Assembly (NCBI GenBank): GCA_024402135.1
Contig: JAKSJN010000013.1
Location: 1 to 64,000 of the forward strand
From: Bacteroidales bacterium
GTDB taxonomy: Bacteria > Bacteroidota > Bacteroidia > Bacteroidales > UBA932
Length of the DNA stretch: 64,000 bases
Reading direction: 5' to 3'
The notes beneath the pieces are model-generated. The model made no database searches. It saw only the letters and a list, made by a program, of their open reading frames with translations, and was not told the origin of the DNA. How positions within the stretch are numbered: the first letter of the stretch is position 1; every line of letters begins with the position of its first letter. Of the stretch, positions 8,831 through 18,211 are shown one piece after another. Position numbers and translations under genes: made by a program.

Positions 8831-8836
8831 CATCAT

Positions 8837-9463
8837 ATGAAACCTTTTTTCCCCTTATTGGCAGCAATGCTGGCGGTCTGTGTCAATGCAGCGGCTCAGC
8901 AAAGCCGAAGCTATGACGATTTCATGGCCGAAGCCGGAGAGAACTCCGTGCTTTACCGTGGACACCGCGCAATGCAATATGAGTTCCGCTGTAACGGACA
9001 TCAGTATTGGGGCAGCCGCAGCTTCGAACGCGGATCGGTCGAATTCAACGGCAAATCCTATGACAACATACTGCTCAACATCGACTGCTGCAACCAGGAT
9101 CTGGTCGCAATCTTTGACAATGAGCTCGCGGCGGTCGTTCTGGATCATGAACATATCGGTGAAATCCATATAGGAGACCGGCGTTTCGCGCTGGCGGAAA
9201 GCATCAGTCCGATATTCCCTACGCGCTTCGTCGAGATCTTCGACGCTGATGGAATCCAGGTTTACCGTTGCAGGAAAAAGGATGTGAAGAAATCGTCCGA
9301 CGCGCCCAACCCGTCAAAGCTGGGATACGAGGTTGACAATTTCAACTTCAATGTCAACCAGTACTTCATGTTACAAGAGTCATGGTACACAGAGCGCAAG
9401 GGTGAACTGCGCAGGATAGGACGCCGGAAGGCACTGAAGATGATTGGAAATGAGACACGTTAG
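8837..9463 (+). CDS. Secreted protein of unknown function, cassette copy 1 (protein A1)
   Basis: 208-aa protein with a Sec signal peptide (MKPFFPLLAAMLAVCVNAAA, cleavage near residue 21). I recognise no family. It is homologous to the protein at 14932-15567: both share LxRGxRAxQY, YNG/CNGHxxW, a SGxVxYNG-like strand, LMNID/LLNID and a basic end (LRRIGRRKALK/LRKIGRSKASK). It is mostly predicted beta-strand and probably periplasmic or surface. The ATG at 8837 is preferred over an in-frame TTG at 8828, which lies inside the promoter box. Its last 14 nt overlap the TonB receptor gene, so the two are translationally coupled. Confidence 0.85.
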   Translation: MKPFFPLLAAMLAVCVNAAAQQSRSYDDFMAEAGENSVLYRGHRAMQYEFRCNGHQYWGSRSFERGSVEFNGKSYDNILLNIDCCNQDLVAIFDNELAAVVLDHEHIGEIHIGDRRFALAESISPIFPTRFVEIFDADGIQVYRCRKKDVKKSSDAPNPSKLGYEVDNFNFNVNQYFMLQESWYTERKGELRRIGRRKALKMIGNETR

Positions 9464-12092
9464 GACCATTGTTGCGGCGCTTGCCTGCCTGATCATCACC
9501 ATGTCGACAGCTTCGGCCCAGCAGGTCGAAGTCAAGCGCGTTTCCTCTGACTCGCTGGTCCGATTCATCAAGACCAGGTTCAACGAGAAGGTCTATTTTC
9601 TCAAGGATGCCGAAGACGTTTCGGACTACAGCGTCAGCGCCGACAGCAAGGATTTCGTCAAGGCAGCCCTCTCCGAACTCGGAGCAAAGGGCTACACTGT
9701 ATCCAGCTACGGCGGCTCCTGGTTTGTAAGCCGAGGAAACCCTATATCAGCCAGCCTGCCTGTCGGATTCTTCGACCAGGACAATTCCGACATCGTCTAT
9801 GGCGACGGAGAAGAAAGCAATACCCAGGTGACATTCCAGAACAAGATCTACGAGATCGGAGAATACAAGGAAGGACGCAAGGGGAAGGCATACGTCCAGG
9901 GATATGTGCGCGATGCGGCGTCCGGCGAGCCTATAGTCGGCGTGGCCGTCCACAGTCCGGACGGAACGGCATACTCCGTGACCGACTCCTACGGATTCTA
10001 CCGGCTCCAGCTTCCTGTCGGAGACAACCGGCTGAACTTCAGCGGATATTCCCTCGAAGAACTCCAGCTCAACCTGCTCGTCCATGACGACGGCGGGCTG
10101 GACGTGACCATGAAGGAGATGGTCACCGCCCTCAATGGTGCAGTCGTTTCCGCCGAAAGTGTATCCCATCACCGCGATTCCCGCATGGGCATCGAGAAGG
10201 TCCGCATGAACACCATACGAAAGATTCCTTCAGCTTTCGGCGAGGCTGACGTCATCAAGGCCGTGCTCACCCTCCCTGGTGTCAAGACAGTCGGCGAGGC
10301 GTCCAGCGGTTTCAACGTCCGCGGCGGCGCAGTGGACCAGAACCTTATCCTGTTCAACGACGGAACAGTATTCAACCCAAGCCATCTGTTCGGCATTTTC
10401 TCGGCATTCAACCCCGACATCGTGAACGAGATGGAGCTTTACAAGAGCTCGATCCCGGCAGAATTCGGAGGCCGTATTTCTTCTGTGCTTGACATCCATA
10501 GCAAGGAAGGCAACAGCAACAAGCTCACCGGAACCATCGGACTGGGAATGCTTACCAGCAGTTTCAGCCTGGAAGGTCCAATAGCAAAGGGCAAGACCAC
10601 CTTCGTGCTCGGCGGCCGTACCACATACAGCAACTGGATACTCAACATGCTTCCAGAGAACAGCGGATACAATGGAGGAAAGGCTTCGTTCAGCGACATC
10701 AACGCGGGAATAACCCACAGGTTCAACGAGCGGAACACCCTCCACGCCAACGTCTACTGGTCGGCAGACAGGTTCTCTTTCAGCGGAGACACCACCTTCC
10801 GCTATTCCAACCTCAACGCTTCTGTCAAGCTGCGCAGCCAGCTCAGCCTGCGCCATACAATGACCCTGAGCGGCGGAATGGACGGCTATTCGAACAGGCT
10901 TGACGACAACTGCAACCCATATACCGCATATACCCTCGCGACCGATGTGCGACAGGCACACGCCAAGGCCGACTTCAGCTACAGCATCGGACAGGCGCAC
11001 AAGCTCTCTTACGGAGCACAGGGCATATTCTATGACATGAACCCAGGGACCACGACAGCCATCGGCGAGAAATCCTTCTTTGAGGGTGCCGCCCTTGACA
11101 AGGAGAATGCTGTCGAAGCCGCTGCGTACGCAGGTGATACCTGGTCTCCCGACCGCAGGGTGGCAGTGGAATACGGAACACGTTTCACTGCCTTCCTGAA
11201 CCATGGAACGACGTACATGGCCCCTGATTTCCGCATTTCCGGCAAGTACTCGTTCCGCGACAACCTGAGCCTCAAGGCGGGATTCAACAGCATGCACCAG
11301 AACATCCATATGCTTACCAACTCGTCTTCCATTTCCCCAATGGACACATGGAAGATCAGTGATGAGCGCATCCGTCCGCAGAGCGGCTGGCAGGCTGCAT
11401 CCGGACTCTACTGGACCGTCGCAGACAACAAGGTGGATCTCTCGCTTGAGGGCTATTGGAAGCAGATGTCCCGCTATCTGGACTACAAGTCAGGAGCGCA
11501 GCTCAGCATGAACCCCAACCTCGCGGACGACCTCGTGGAGACACGTGGAAAGGCCTATGGAGTCGAGGTCATGGCACGCAAGACCCTTGGCAAGCTCAAC
11601 GGATGGGTATCATACACTTGGTCACGCGCACTGCTCCAGGAGATGGAGGACCGCGGCATCGAGACCATCAACGGCGGCAAGTGGTACAACGCCCCACATG
11701 ACAAACCGCATGACTTCAAACTGGTCGGCAACTATATGTTCACCCACCGATACAGCCTTTCGATCAACATCGACTATTCGACCGGACGCCCTGTCACCAT
11801 CCCTATCGCCAAGTACTGGTACAAGGAGGGGTGGCGTCTTGCATATTCCGAGCGTAACAGCTATCGCATCCCTGACTATTTCCGAATGGACATGGCATTC
11901 AACATAGACCCGGGACACTACCTCAAGCAGCTGGCACATATGACCGTGACACTCGGTGTCTATAACGTCACCGGCAGGAAGAATGCATATTCGATTTATT
12001 ATACAAACCATGGAGGAGCAAGCATAAACGGATACAAGATCTCCGTCTTCGCCTGTCCAGTTCCGTACATCAACCTTAACCTGAAATTCTGA
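9450..12092 (+). CDS. TonB-dependent outer-membrane receptor with STN domain, cassette copy 1 (B1)
   Basis: Outer-membrane transporter, 880 aa. Order: signal peptide (to about 25); STN-like domain (about 26-95; RFIKTRFNEKVYFLKD); carboxypeptidase-like beta-sandwich (about 149-230; GYVRDAASGEPIVG); plug (about 245-350; GFNVRGGAVDQNLILFND, GRISSVLDIHSKEG); 22-strand-type barrel to a terminal Phe. The start at 9450 gives a clean signal peptide; an in-frame TTG 6 nt earlier is less likely. It overlaps A1 by 14 nt and the DUF4249 gene by 1 nt. STN domains often signal to anti-sigma factors, but no such gene is next door. There is no SusD partner; the DUF4249 lipoprotein takes that place. The ligand is unknown, with peptide or protein guessed from the S9 peptidase at the operon end. 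Confidence 0.92.
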   Translation: MRHVRTIVAALACLIITMSTASAQQVEVKRVSSDSLVRFIKTRFNEKVYFLKDAEDVSDYSVSADSKDFVKAALSELGAKGYTVSSYGGSWFVSRGNPISASLPVGFFDQDNSDIVYGDGEESNTQVTFQNKIYEIGEYKEGRKGKAYVQGYVRDAASGEPIVGVAVHSPDGTAYSVTDSYGFYRLQLPVGDNRLNFSGYSLEELQLNLLVHDDGGLDVTMKEMVTALNGAVVSAESVSHHRDSRMGIEKVRMNTIRKIPSAFGEADVIKAVLTLPGVKTVGEASSGFNVRGGAVDQNLILFNDGTVFNPSHLFGIFSAFNPDIVNEMELYKSSIPAEFGGRISSVLDIHSKEGNSNKLTGTIGLGMLTSSFSLEGPIAKGKTTFVLGGRTTYSNWILNMLPENSGYNGGKASFSDINAGITHRFNERNTLHANVYWSADRFSFSGDTTFRYSNLNASVKLRSQLSLRHTMTLSGGMDGYSNRLDDNCNPYTAYTLATDVRQAHAKADFSYSIGQAHKLSYGAQGIFYDMNPGTTTAIGEKSFFEGAALDKENAVEAAAYAGDTWSPDRRVAVEYGTRFTAFLNHGTTYMAPDFRISGKYSFRDNLSLKAGFNSMHQNIHMLTNSSSISPMDTWKISDERIRPQSGWQAASGLYWTVADNKVDLSLEGYWKQMSRYLDYKSGAQLSMNPNLADDLVETRGKAYGVEVMARKTLGKLNGWVSYTWSRALLQEMEDRGIETINGGKWYNAPHDKPHDFKLVGNYMFTHRYSLSINIDYSTGRPVTIPIAKYWYKEGWRLAYSERNSYRIPDYFRMDMAFNIDPGHYLKQLAHMTVTLGVYNVTGRKNAYSIYYTNHGGASINGYKISVFACPVPYINLNLKF

Positions 12093-13249
12093 TGAAGAGA
12101 CTGATTTATCTTATAACCGCCATGCTGGCTGCAGTCTCATGCGTCTACCCGTTCACGGCAGACATCAGCTCAGTCAATATCGACTCGATAGTCATCGAAG
12201 GAGACATAATAATAGGCGGAAGCAGCCATTTCAAGATGTCAGAGATGCTCGCTATCGAAGGGGAAAGCAACCTGCAGCCGCAGGACGTACCTGCAACCTT
12301 CACCGTCGAAGATGACAAGGGCGGCAAATACCAGGCAGATGCGGACGGCAACCTCGACCTCACATCCGCACCGTCAGACAGAAGATACAGGCTCCGCGCC
12401 GTCAACCATAACAGCAGCAAGGAATATGTCTCTTCATGGCAGACCATCATGGAAACATGCGAGATCGACAGCCTGTCCTTCATGCCGAATGAATCAAACG
12501 GAACCCTGGATCTCCGCATCAGCCTTCACGGACCTGACGATTATCGCCTGTACCAGTTCATAATGGACGAGGTCTGGGAGTACAAGGCCTTCTATCGCGC
12601 CACCCACTACTACGTTGAACCTTCCAGCTCCCTTCCACTGGATTACAGGAACTCTGGCATGATCGTTCCTTTTGAAAATGGAGAGAACACCTACTATTGC
12701 TGGAAGAGGCGCAACGTACCGACGCTGAACGTGATCAGCAACGAGGATCTCAGCGAGAACAGGCTCGTGAACGAAAAGATCCACGCAGTTCCGAATTACG
12801 ACAACAAGCTGTCATACATCTACTGTCTGAACGTATCGGCAATGGCCATCAGCCAGGAGCATCTCTCGTATCTGAAGCACCTCAACGAAGTATCCCACTA
12901 CACCGGAAGCCTCTTCTCTCCAAATCCAAGCGAGATGCGTGGAAACATACGATGCGTCAGCGATACAACCGAGTTCGTGCTCGGTTACATCGGAGCCGGC
13001 AAACTGTCTTCGTCCAGGGTATTCTACTACAATGACAAAGTTCATTTCTTCAAGCCCGTATATGAAGCTCACAGCAGCAAGATCATCGCAAAGAGAGACT
13101 GGTACAGATCCTGGAAATTCGATGGGCTGCTTCCTATGAACGGTGATCCTGTCCAGGGCTATGAATGGGCAGAAAGCCGCTGCATAGACTGCAGGCTTAT
13201 GGGCGGAAACAAGGAGAAGCCTGAATACTGGCCGAACAATCACAATTAG
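12092..13249 (+). CDS. DUF4249 lipoprotein, cassette copy 1 (C1)
   Basis: Lipoprotein (AAVSC, Cys17), 385 aa, of the DUF4249 type that commonly follows TonB receptors with carboxypeptidase-like domains. The N-terminal half looks Ig-like (IDSIVIEGDIIIG; TFTVEDDKGG). The C-terminus carries the conserved pattern CxDCRxxGGNKxKPxxWxNNH, also seen in the second copy. It probably sits at the outer membrane and helps the receptor bind its ligand; that role is inferred from position. Start and receptor stop share one base (TGATG). Confidence 0.88.
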   Translation: MKRLIYLITAMLAAVSCVYPFTADISSVNIDSIVIEGDIIIGGSSHFKMSEMLAIEGESNLQPQDVPATFTVEDDKGGKYQADADGNLDLTSAPSDRRYRLRAVNHNSSKEYVSSWQTIMETCEIDSLSFMPNESNGTLDLRISLHGPDDYRLYQFIMDEVWEYKAFYRATHYYVEPSSSLPLDYRNSGMIVPFENGENTYYCWKRRNVPTLNVISNEDLSENRLVNEKIHAVPNYDNKLSYIYCLNVSAMAISQEHLSYLKHLNEVSHYTGSLFSPNPSEMRGNIRCVSDTTEFVLGYIGAGKLSSSRVFYYNDKVHFFKPVYEAHSSKIIAKRDWYRSWKFDGLLPMNGDPVQGYEWAESRCIDCRLMGGNKEKPEYWPNNHN

Positions 13250-13255
13250 GAGGAC

Positions 13256-14935
13256 ATGAAAAAGATTGCATCTATCATATTGTTCTGTCTCATCTCCGCA
13301 TATGTCCATGCCGGTGACGTAGCGGAGAGGGTCTATCTAGCCACCGACAGACAGGTCTATGTCGCAGGAGAAAGCCTTCGCTGTTCGGCATGGTGCCTGG
13401 ACTCAAGGGAGCCTGTCCTTTCCGAGGTCAGCGCGATAGCGTACGTTGAACTGCATTCCTCTGACGGTCTGGCATGCACCGGCCGCATAGCTCTCAGCAA
13501 TGGTCGTGGAAGCGCTGAGATAGAGCTGCCGAAGAGCCTGCCCAGCGGCAATTACAAGCTCTTCGCCTATACGGCTCTGGAACTTGACAGCAGGGATTCT
13601 CATCCGGCTGATGGAGCGAAGCTTATTTCCATAATCAATCCATACAGCACACTCCGGTCCGGTGTACGCATCGCCAGCGAAAGCGAGTATGCTTCAGCTC
13701 TCGGCACAAAAGCATCAACAGCCGGGACAGGCATAGCCAAGGCATCCATCCCAACGACTGCCAAGGCCGGCAGCAAGACCCTTATCACACTGTCATCCAC
13801 AAAGGACGCCAGCCTTGCCGTTTCTGTATATCGCAAGGACGGAATAATCGAGCCGGCATCAGTGGGAATGGCGGGATTCCTGGATGTCAGCAGCTACGAC
13901 GGAGACATTTTCGGAGACAGGGTTGCCGAATACGAAGGAGAGATCATAAAAGCAAGGATCGCAGGCCTTGACGCTGACGGCCTGAACCATAGGAGCGGTC
14001 AGTTCGCATTCATTTCCGCTCCTGGAGAGAAGTCTGACATATACTCCGCCAAGATGAACAACGAGGGTCAGCTCCGTTTCTTCACCAACAATATCTATGG
14101 CCACAAGGACCTTATCTGCGAGATAGAAGGTGAACCTGCGGACTCTCCCGCCCACCTTGAAATCCTGTCACCATTTGCAGACATAGACCCGGGCACGATT
14201 CCGGAATTGCTTCTCAGCGAATCGACCGCCAACGACATCACTCAGCGCGCATATTCAGCCCAGATTGAAAAGGCCTTCAGATCGGACACCCTGTTCCAGT
14301 TCCTGCCCAAGCGTGAAAACCTGCTGTTTCCAGAGCAGGCAAAGACGTATATCCTGGACGACTACACCCGCTTCCCCCAGATGGAAGAGGTCATAACTGA
14401 GTACATCCCGGAACTCAGGGCGAGAAAGGACGATGGGAAAGGCGTAGTCCTGGTCCTGATGGAAGACTCATACAGAAACAGCTACTTCTCTCGCGGAACA
14501 GCCCTGCTGATGGTTGACGGAGTCCCTATCTTCGACCATGAGAAAGTCCTGAATTACGACCCTCTTCTGGTCGAAAGCATCAACATCTATCAGTCCCGTT
14601 ACTTCATCGGCTCACGCTATTACGAAGGAATCGTGAACTTCGTGACCTACAAACACAATCTCCCGTCGATGAAGTTCAACCCGAACGTCCGCATCATCGA
14701 CTTCCAGGGAGCATCCTACCCCACAGCATACACATGCGAGGGAATCGACGCTGACAACTACCCGGACTTCCGCATGACCGCATACTGGCATCCGGTCATC
14801 GAGATCAAGGGCGGCGAGGAAAGGCCTGTCAACGTCAGGATTCCCGAGGTTCCCGGCGATTATGAAGTCAAGATCGAAGGACTTGCAGCCGATGGCAGTC
14901 CTGTCATGGAACATTATGGATTCACAGTCTTATGA
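13256..14935 (+). CDS. MG2-like/plug-like secreted protein, cassette copy 1 (D1)
   Basis: Secreted protein, 559 aa, signal peptide to about residue 19. Residues about 24-110 (ERVYLATDRQVYVAGE ... LPSGNYKLFAYT) resemble the MG2 domain of alpha-2-macroglobulins. Residues about 413-470 (ALLMVDGVPIFD, LLVESINIYQSRYF, GIVNFVTY) resemble the end of a TonB-receptor plug, but no barrel follows. The middle is beta-rich and unassigned. There is no thioester motif, so it is not a trapping macroglobulin. A good RBS (GGAGG) lies in the 6-nt gap after C1, and its last 4 nt overlap A2. It may work with the B receptor as a periplasmic or surface accessory; the function is unknown. Confidence 0.83.
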   Translation: MKKIASIILFCLISAYVHAGDVAERVYLATDRQVYVAGESLRCSAWCLDSREPVLSEVSAIAYVELHSSDGLACTGRIALSNGRGSAEIELPKSLPSGNYKLFAYTALELDSRDSHPADGAKLISIINPYSTLRSGVRIASESEYASALGTKASTAGTGIAKASIPTTAKAGSKTLITLSSTKDASLAVSVYRKDGIIEPASVGMAGFLDVSSYDGDIFGDRVAEYEGEIIKARIAGLDADGLNHRSGQFAFISAPGEKSDIYSAKMNNEGQLRFFTNNIYGHKDLICEIEGEPADSPAHLEILSPFADIDPGTIPELLLSESTANDITQRAYSAQIEKAFRSDTLFQFLPKRENLLFPEQAKTYILDDYTRFPQMEEVITEYIPELRARKDDGKGVVLVLMEDSYRNSYFSRGTALLMVDGVPIFDHEKVLNYDPLLVESINIYQSRYFIGSRYYEGIVNFVTYKHNLPSMKFNPNVRIIDFQGASYPTAYTCEGIDADNYPDFRMTAYWHPVIEIKGGEERPVNVRIPEVPGDYEVKIEGLAADGSPVMEHYGFTVL

Positions 14936-15567
14936 AACCATTCCGTATATACACATTGATTCTATTGATCCTGTCCTTGCCGGCAGTCGCCCAACAGCGT
15001 ACCGACAAGGATTATTCGGATTATATTTCCGATGCCCAGGAAAACGCGCTGCTGTTCCGGGGAAGGAGAGCGTTGCAGTACGACTCGAAATATAACGGTC
15101 ATCCTTTCTGGAGCCGCGAAGAGTACATCTCAGGAACTGTCACCTACAACGGCAGGGAGTATTACGATGTTCTCATGAACATCGACGCCCACACCCAGGA
15201 ACTGCTCGTGAAGAAAGACGAAATCGCCTCTGCCATAAGGCTTGAGAGGGAATATGTCAGCGCTCTTACCATAGGCGAAACCAGCTATGCCAATCTCATC
15301 CTCAAAGGTGTGGACAAAGCCGAAGAGGGTTTCTACGAGGTTCTCAAGGACGGCAGCCAGCCGGTATACAGGAGAGTGGCCAAGGTATACATCGAACCGC
15401 CGCTCCCTATCCATGAAGGAGACCTGGGCTATCCTGTTTCATCATTCAACCCACGCTACTACGACTACTTCGAAAAACGCACAGCTCTGTTCACGGTAAA
15501 GGACGGACGTCTGCGCAAGATAGGCAGGTCCAAGGCGTCAAAACTTGCAGGCTATGAAATCAGGTAA
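14932..15567 (+). CDS. Secreted protein of unknown function, cassette copy 2 (protein A2)
   Basis: 211-aa paralogue of A1 with signal peptide (MKPFRIYTLILLILSLPAVA). Shared features are ENALLFRGRRALQY, a YNGHPFW turn, LMNID and a basic C-terminus. It lacks the CC pair present in A1. It begins inside the D1 stop (ATGA, 4-nt overlap) and ends 14 nt inside the second receptor gene, the same overlap length as in copy 1. Function unknown. Confidence 0.85.
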   Translation: MKPFRIYTLILLILSLPAVAQQRTDKDYSDYISDAQENALLFRGRRALQYDSKYNGHPFWSREEYISGTVTYNGREYYDVLMNIDAHTQELLVKKDEIASAIRLEREYVSALTIGETSYANLILKGVDKAEEGFYEVLKDGSQPVYRRVAKVYIEPPLPIHEGDLGYPVSSFNPRYYDYFEKRTALFTVKDGRLRKIGRSKASKLAGYEIR

Positions 15568-18211
15568 GATACTGCTTCTAGGCATGGTGCTGCTCGTCCT
15601 GTCCATGACAGGGCTGAAGGCCGCAGCTCCCCAGAGCAATCCTTTGGACATAAAGAGAGCCGACTCCGAGACATTGGTACGCTTCCTGCGAAAGGAGTTC
15701 AATGAGACCATCTACTTCCTGAAAGACGAAAAGGACGTCGCTTCGTTCACCATATCGGCAGAGCGCAGTGCTTTCCTCAGCAAGGCGATGGACGAGCTTC
15801 GCGAGGTCGGCTACAATGTTTACAACTATGACGGTGCCTGGTTCATCTACCATGGCCGCATCATCAGCCAGTCTCTTCCTTTCGACTATTTCGCAGAGGC
15901 CGCTGAAACTGAAACCGTGCTGGAGGATGAAAGCACCCAGGCCACCTTCCAGAACAAAATCTACGAGATCGGTGACCGCAAGGAAGGACGCAAGGGCAAG
16001 GCATTTGTCCATGGATATGTCCGTGACGCCGTATCCGGAGAGCCTGTCATCGGTGCCGCCGTACATACTCCTGACGGTACTGCATACGCAGTGACGGACT
16101 CGTACGGATTCTACCGTCTCCAGCTTCCTATCGGAAACAATGTCCTCAAATTCAACGGCTATTCGCTCGAGGAGCTTGAACTGAACCTTCTGGTCAACGA
16201 CGACGGCGGACTGGACGTCGCCATGAAGGAGATGGTCACCACACTTACCGGAGCCATCGTTTCCGCCGAGGGCGTATCACATCACCGTGATTCCCGCATG
16301 GGCATCGAGAAGGTGCGCATGAACACCATACGAAAGATACCGACAGCATTCGGAGAGGCTGACGTTCTCAAGGCCGTACTGACCCTTCCAGGAGTCAAGA
16401 CAGTCGGAGAGGCATCCAGCGGCTTCAACGTACGAGGCGGTTCTGTCGACCAGAACCTCATCCTCATGAACGACGGAACCATTTTCAATCCGAGCCATAT
16501 GTTCGGAATCTTCTCCGCATTCAATCCCGACATCGTCAGCGAGATGGAGCTTTACAAGAGCTCTATTCCAGCCGAGTTCGGAGGCCGAATCTCATCAGTT
16601 CTCGATGTACGCAGCAAGGAAGGAAACAGCAAGAAGATCTCCGGCACGCTCGGTCTCGGCCTACTCACCAGCAGTTTCAGCCTGGAAGGGCCTATCATAA
16701 AGGACAAGACAACCTTCATCATCGGCGGACGAACCACCTATTCCGACTGGATGCTCAACTACCTGCCTGAGAACAGCGGCTATTCAGGAGGATCGGCATC
16801 GTTCTATGACGTGAACTTCGGTCTCAGCCACAAGTTCAACGAGAGGAACGACCTGCATCTGAATGCGTACGCATCGAATGACCAGTTCTCTTTCAGCACC
16901 GACACGACTTTCCACTACTCGAACTTCAATGCATCGATGAAGTTCCGCAGCCAGCTTAGCCAGAAGCTGACCATGGCTATCGTCGGAGGTGTTGACTCAT
17001 ACGGCAACGTACTTGACGACAAGACCTACGGCAACGGAGCATTCTCACTCAGCACTGATGTAAGCCAGGCGTACGGCAAGCTCACCTTCGACCATCAGGT
17101 CAACGACCATCACAAGCTGAGCTACGGTGGTCAGGGCATTTCCTACCTGATGAATCCGGGCATCATGACACCATACGGCGAAGAGTCGACAATCCAGGAG
17201 ACAGCGCTGGACGAGGAGACCGCGATCGAGGCTTCCCTGTTCGCAAGCGAAAGCTGGAGCCCAGGATCCAAGAAACTTGCATTCGAGCTTGGAACCAGAC
17301 TCAACATGTTCATCATGCCTGAAGGTGATCCATACAGATCTGCCGACCTGAGACTGTCTGGAAAATACTCTTTCCTGGACAATCTCAGCATCAAGGCAGG
17401 TCTCAACACGATGCACCAGAACATACACATGATCACCAACTCGTCATCTATCTCGCCTATGGACACCTGGAAACTCAGCGATGAGCGCATACGTCCACAG
17501 TCAGGCTGGCAGGGCGCCGGCGGTCTGTACTGGACAATCGCTGACAACAAGGTCGATCTGTCCCTGGAAGGCTACTGGAAGGAGATGTACCACTATCTGG
17601 ACTACAAGTCAGGTGCTCAGCTCAGCATGAACCCCAACCTCGCCGACGACCTCGTCGAGACCCAGGGAAAGGCTTACGGAGTCGAGTTCATGCTACGCAA
17701 GAACATCGGAAAGCTCAACGGATGGGTTTCCTACACATGGTCCCGCGCATTCCTGAAGGAGACCGAGGATCGTGGCTCCGAAACCATCAACAACGGTAAC
17801 TGGTACTGCGCCCCACACGACAAGCCGCATGATGTCAAGCTGGTCGGCAACTACAAGTTTACACATCGCTACAGCATGTCCGTTAACGTTGATTATTCAA
17901 CAGGACGTCCTGTAACCATTCCTATTGCCAAGTACTGGTATGACGGCGGCTGGAGACTCGCGTACTCGGAGCGCAATGGAAGAAGAATTCCTGACTATTT
18001 CCGCATGGACCTCGCATTCAACATCGAGCCAAGCCACTACCTCAGGAAGCTGACTCACATGACCGTCACCTTTGGAGTGTACAATGTGACCGGACGCAAG
18101 AACGCGTATTCTATCTATTACACATCTTCCGGCGGCACAAACATCAACGGATACAAGATTTCCGTATTCGCCACCCAGATCCCATATATCAACCTCAACA
18201 TGAAATTCTGA
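15554..18211 (+). CDS. TonB-dependent outer-membrane receptor with STN domain, cassette copy 2 (B2)
   Basis: 885-aa paralogue of B1 with the same domain order: signal peptide, STN-like domain, carboxypeptidase-like domain (GYVRDAVSGEPVIG), plug and barrel. The plug and the last third of the barrel are nearly identical to B1 (for example FNVRGGSVDQNLIL, SSSISPMDTWK, GYKISVFA). The centre of the barrel, about 455-575, differs strongly, with changed lengths and charges. This fits a duplicated transporter whose ligand-facing loops have diverged. Start at the ATG overlapping A2 by 14 nt; an in-frame TTG 9 nt upstream is disfavoured. Stop shares one base with the next ATG. Confidence 0.92.
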   Translation: MKSGKILLLGMVLLVLSMTGLKAAAPQSNPLDIKRADSETLVRFLRKEFNETIYFLKDEKDVASFTISAERSAFLSKAMDELREVGYNVYNYDGAWFIYHGRIISQSLPFDYFAEAAETETVLEDESTQATFQNKIYEIGDRKEGRKGKAFVHGYVRDAVSGEPVIGAAVHTPDGTAYAVTDSYGFYRLQLPIGNNVLKFNGYSLEELELNLLVNDDGGLDVAMKEMVTTLTGAIVSAEGVSHHRDSRMGIEKVRMNTIRKIPTAFGEADVLKAVLTLPGVKTVGEASSGFNVRGGSVDQNLILMNDGTIFNPSHMFGIFSAFNPDIVSEMELYKSSIPAEFGGRISSVLDVRSKEGNSKKISGTLGLGLLTSSFSLEGPIIKDKTTFIIGGRTTYSDWMLNYLPENSGYSGGSASFYDVNFGLSHKFNERNDLHLNAYASNDQFSFSTDTTFHYSNFNASMKFRSQLSQKLTMAIVGGVDSYGNVLDDKTYGNGAFSLSTDVSQAYGKLTFDHQVNDHHKLSYGGQGISYLMNPGIMTPYGEESTIQETALDEETAIEASLFASESWSPGSKKLAFELGTRLNMFIMPEGDPYRSADLRLSGKYSFLDNLSIKAGLNTMHQNIHMITNSSSISPMDTWKLSDERIRPQSGWQGAGGLYWTIADNKVDLSLEGYWKEMYHYLDYKSGAQLSMNPNLADDLVETQGKAYGVEFMLRKNIGKLNGWVSYTWSRAFLKETEDRGSETINNGNWYCAPHDKPHDVKLVGNYKFTHRYSMSVNVDYSTGRPVTIPIAKYWYDGGWRLAYSERNGRRIPDYFRMDLAFNIEPSHYLRKLTHMTVTFGVYNVTGRKNAYSIYYTSSGGTNINGYKISVFATQIPYINLNMKF

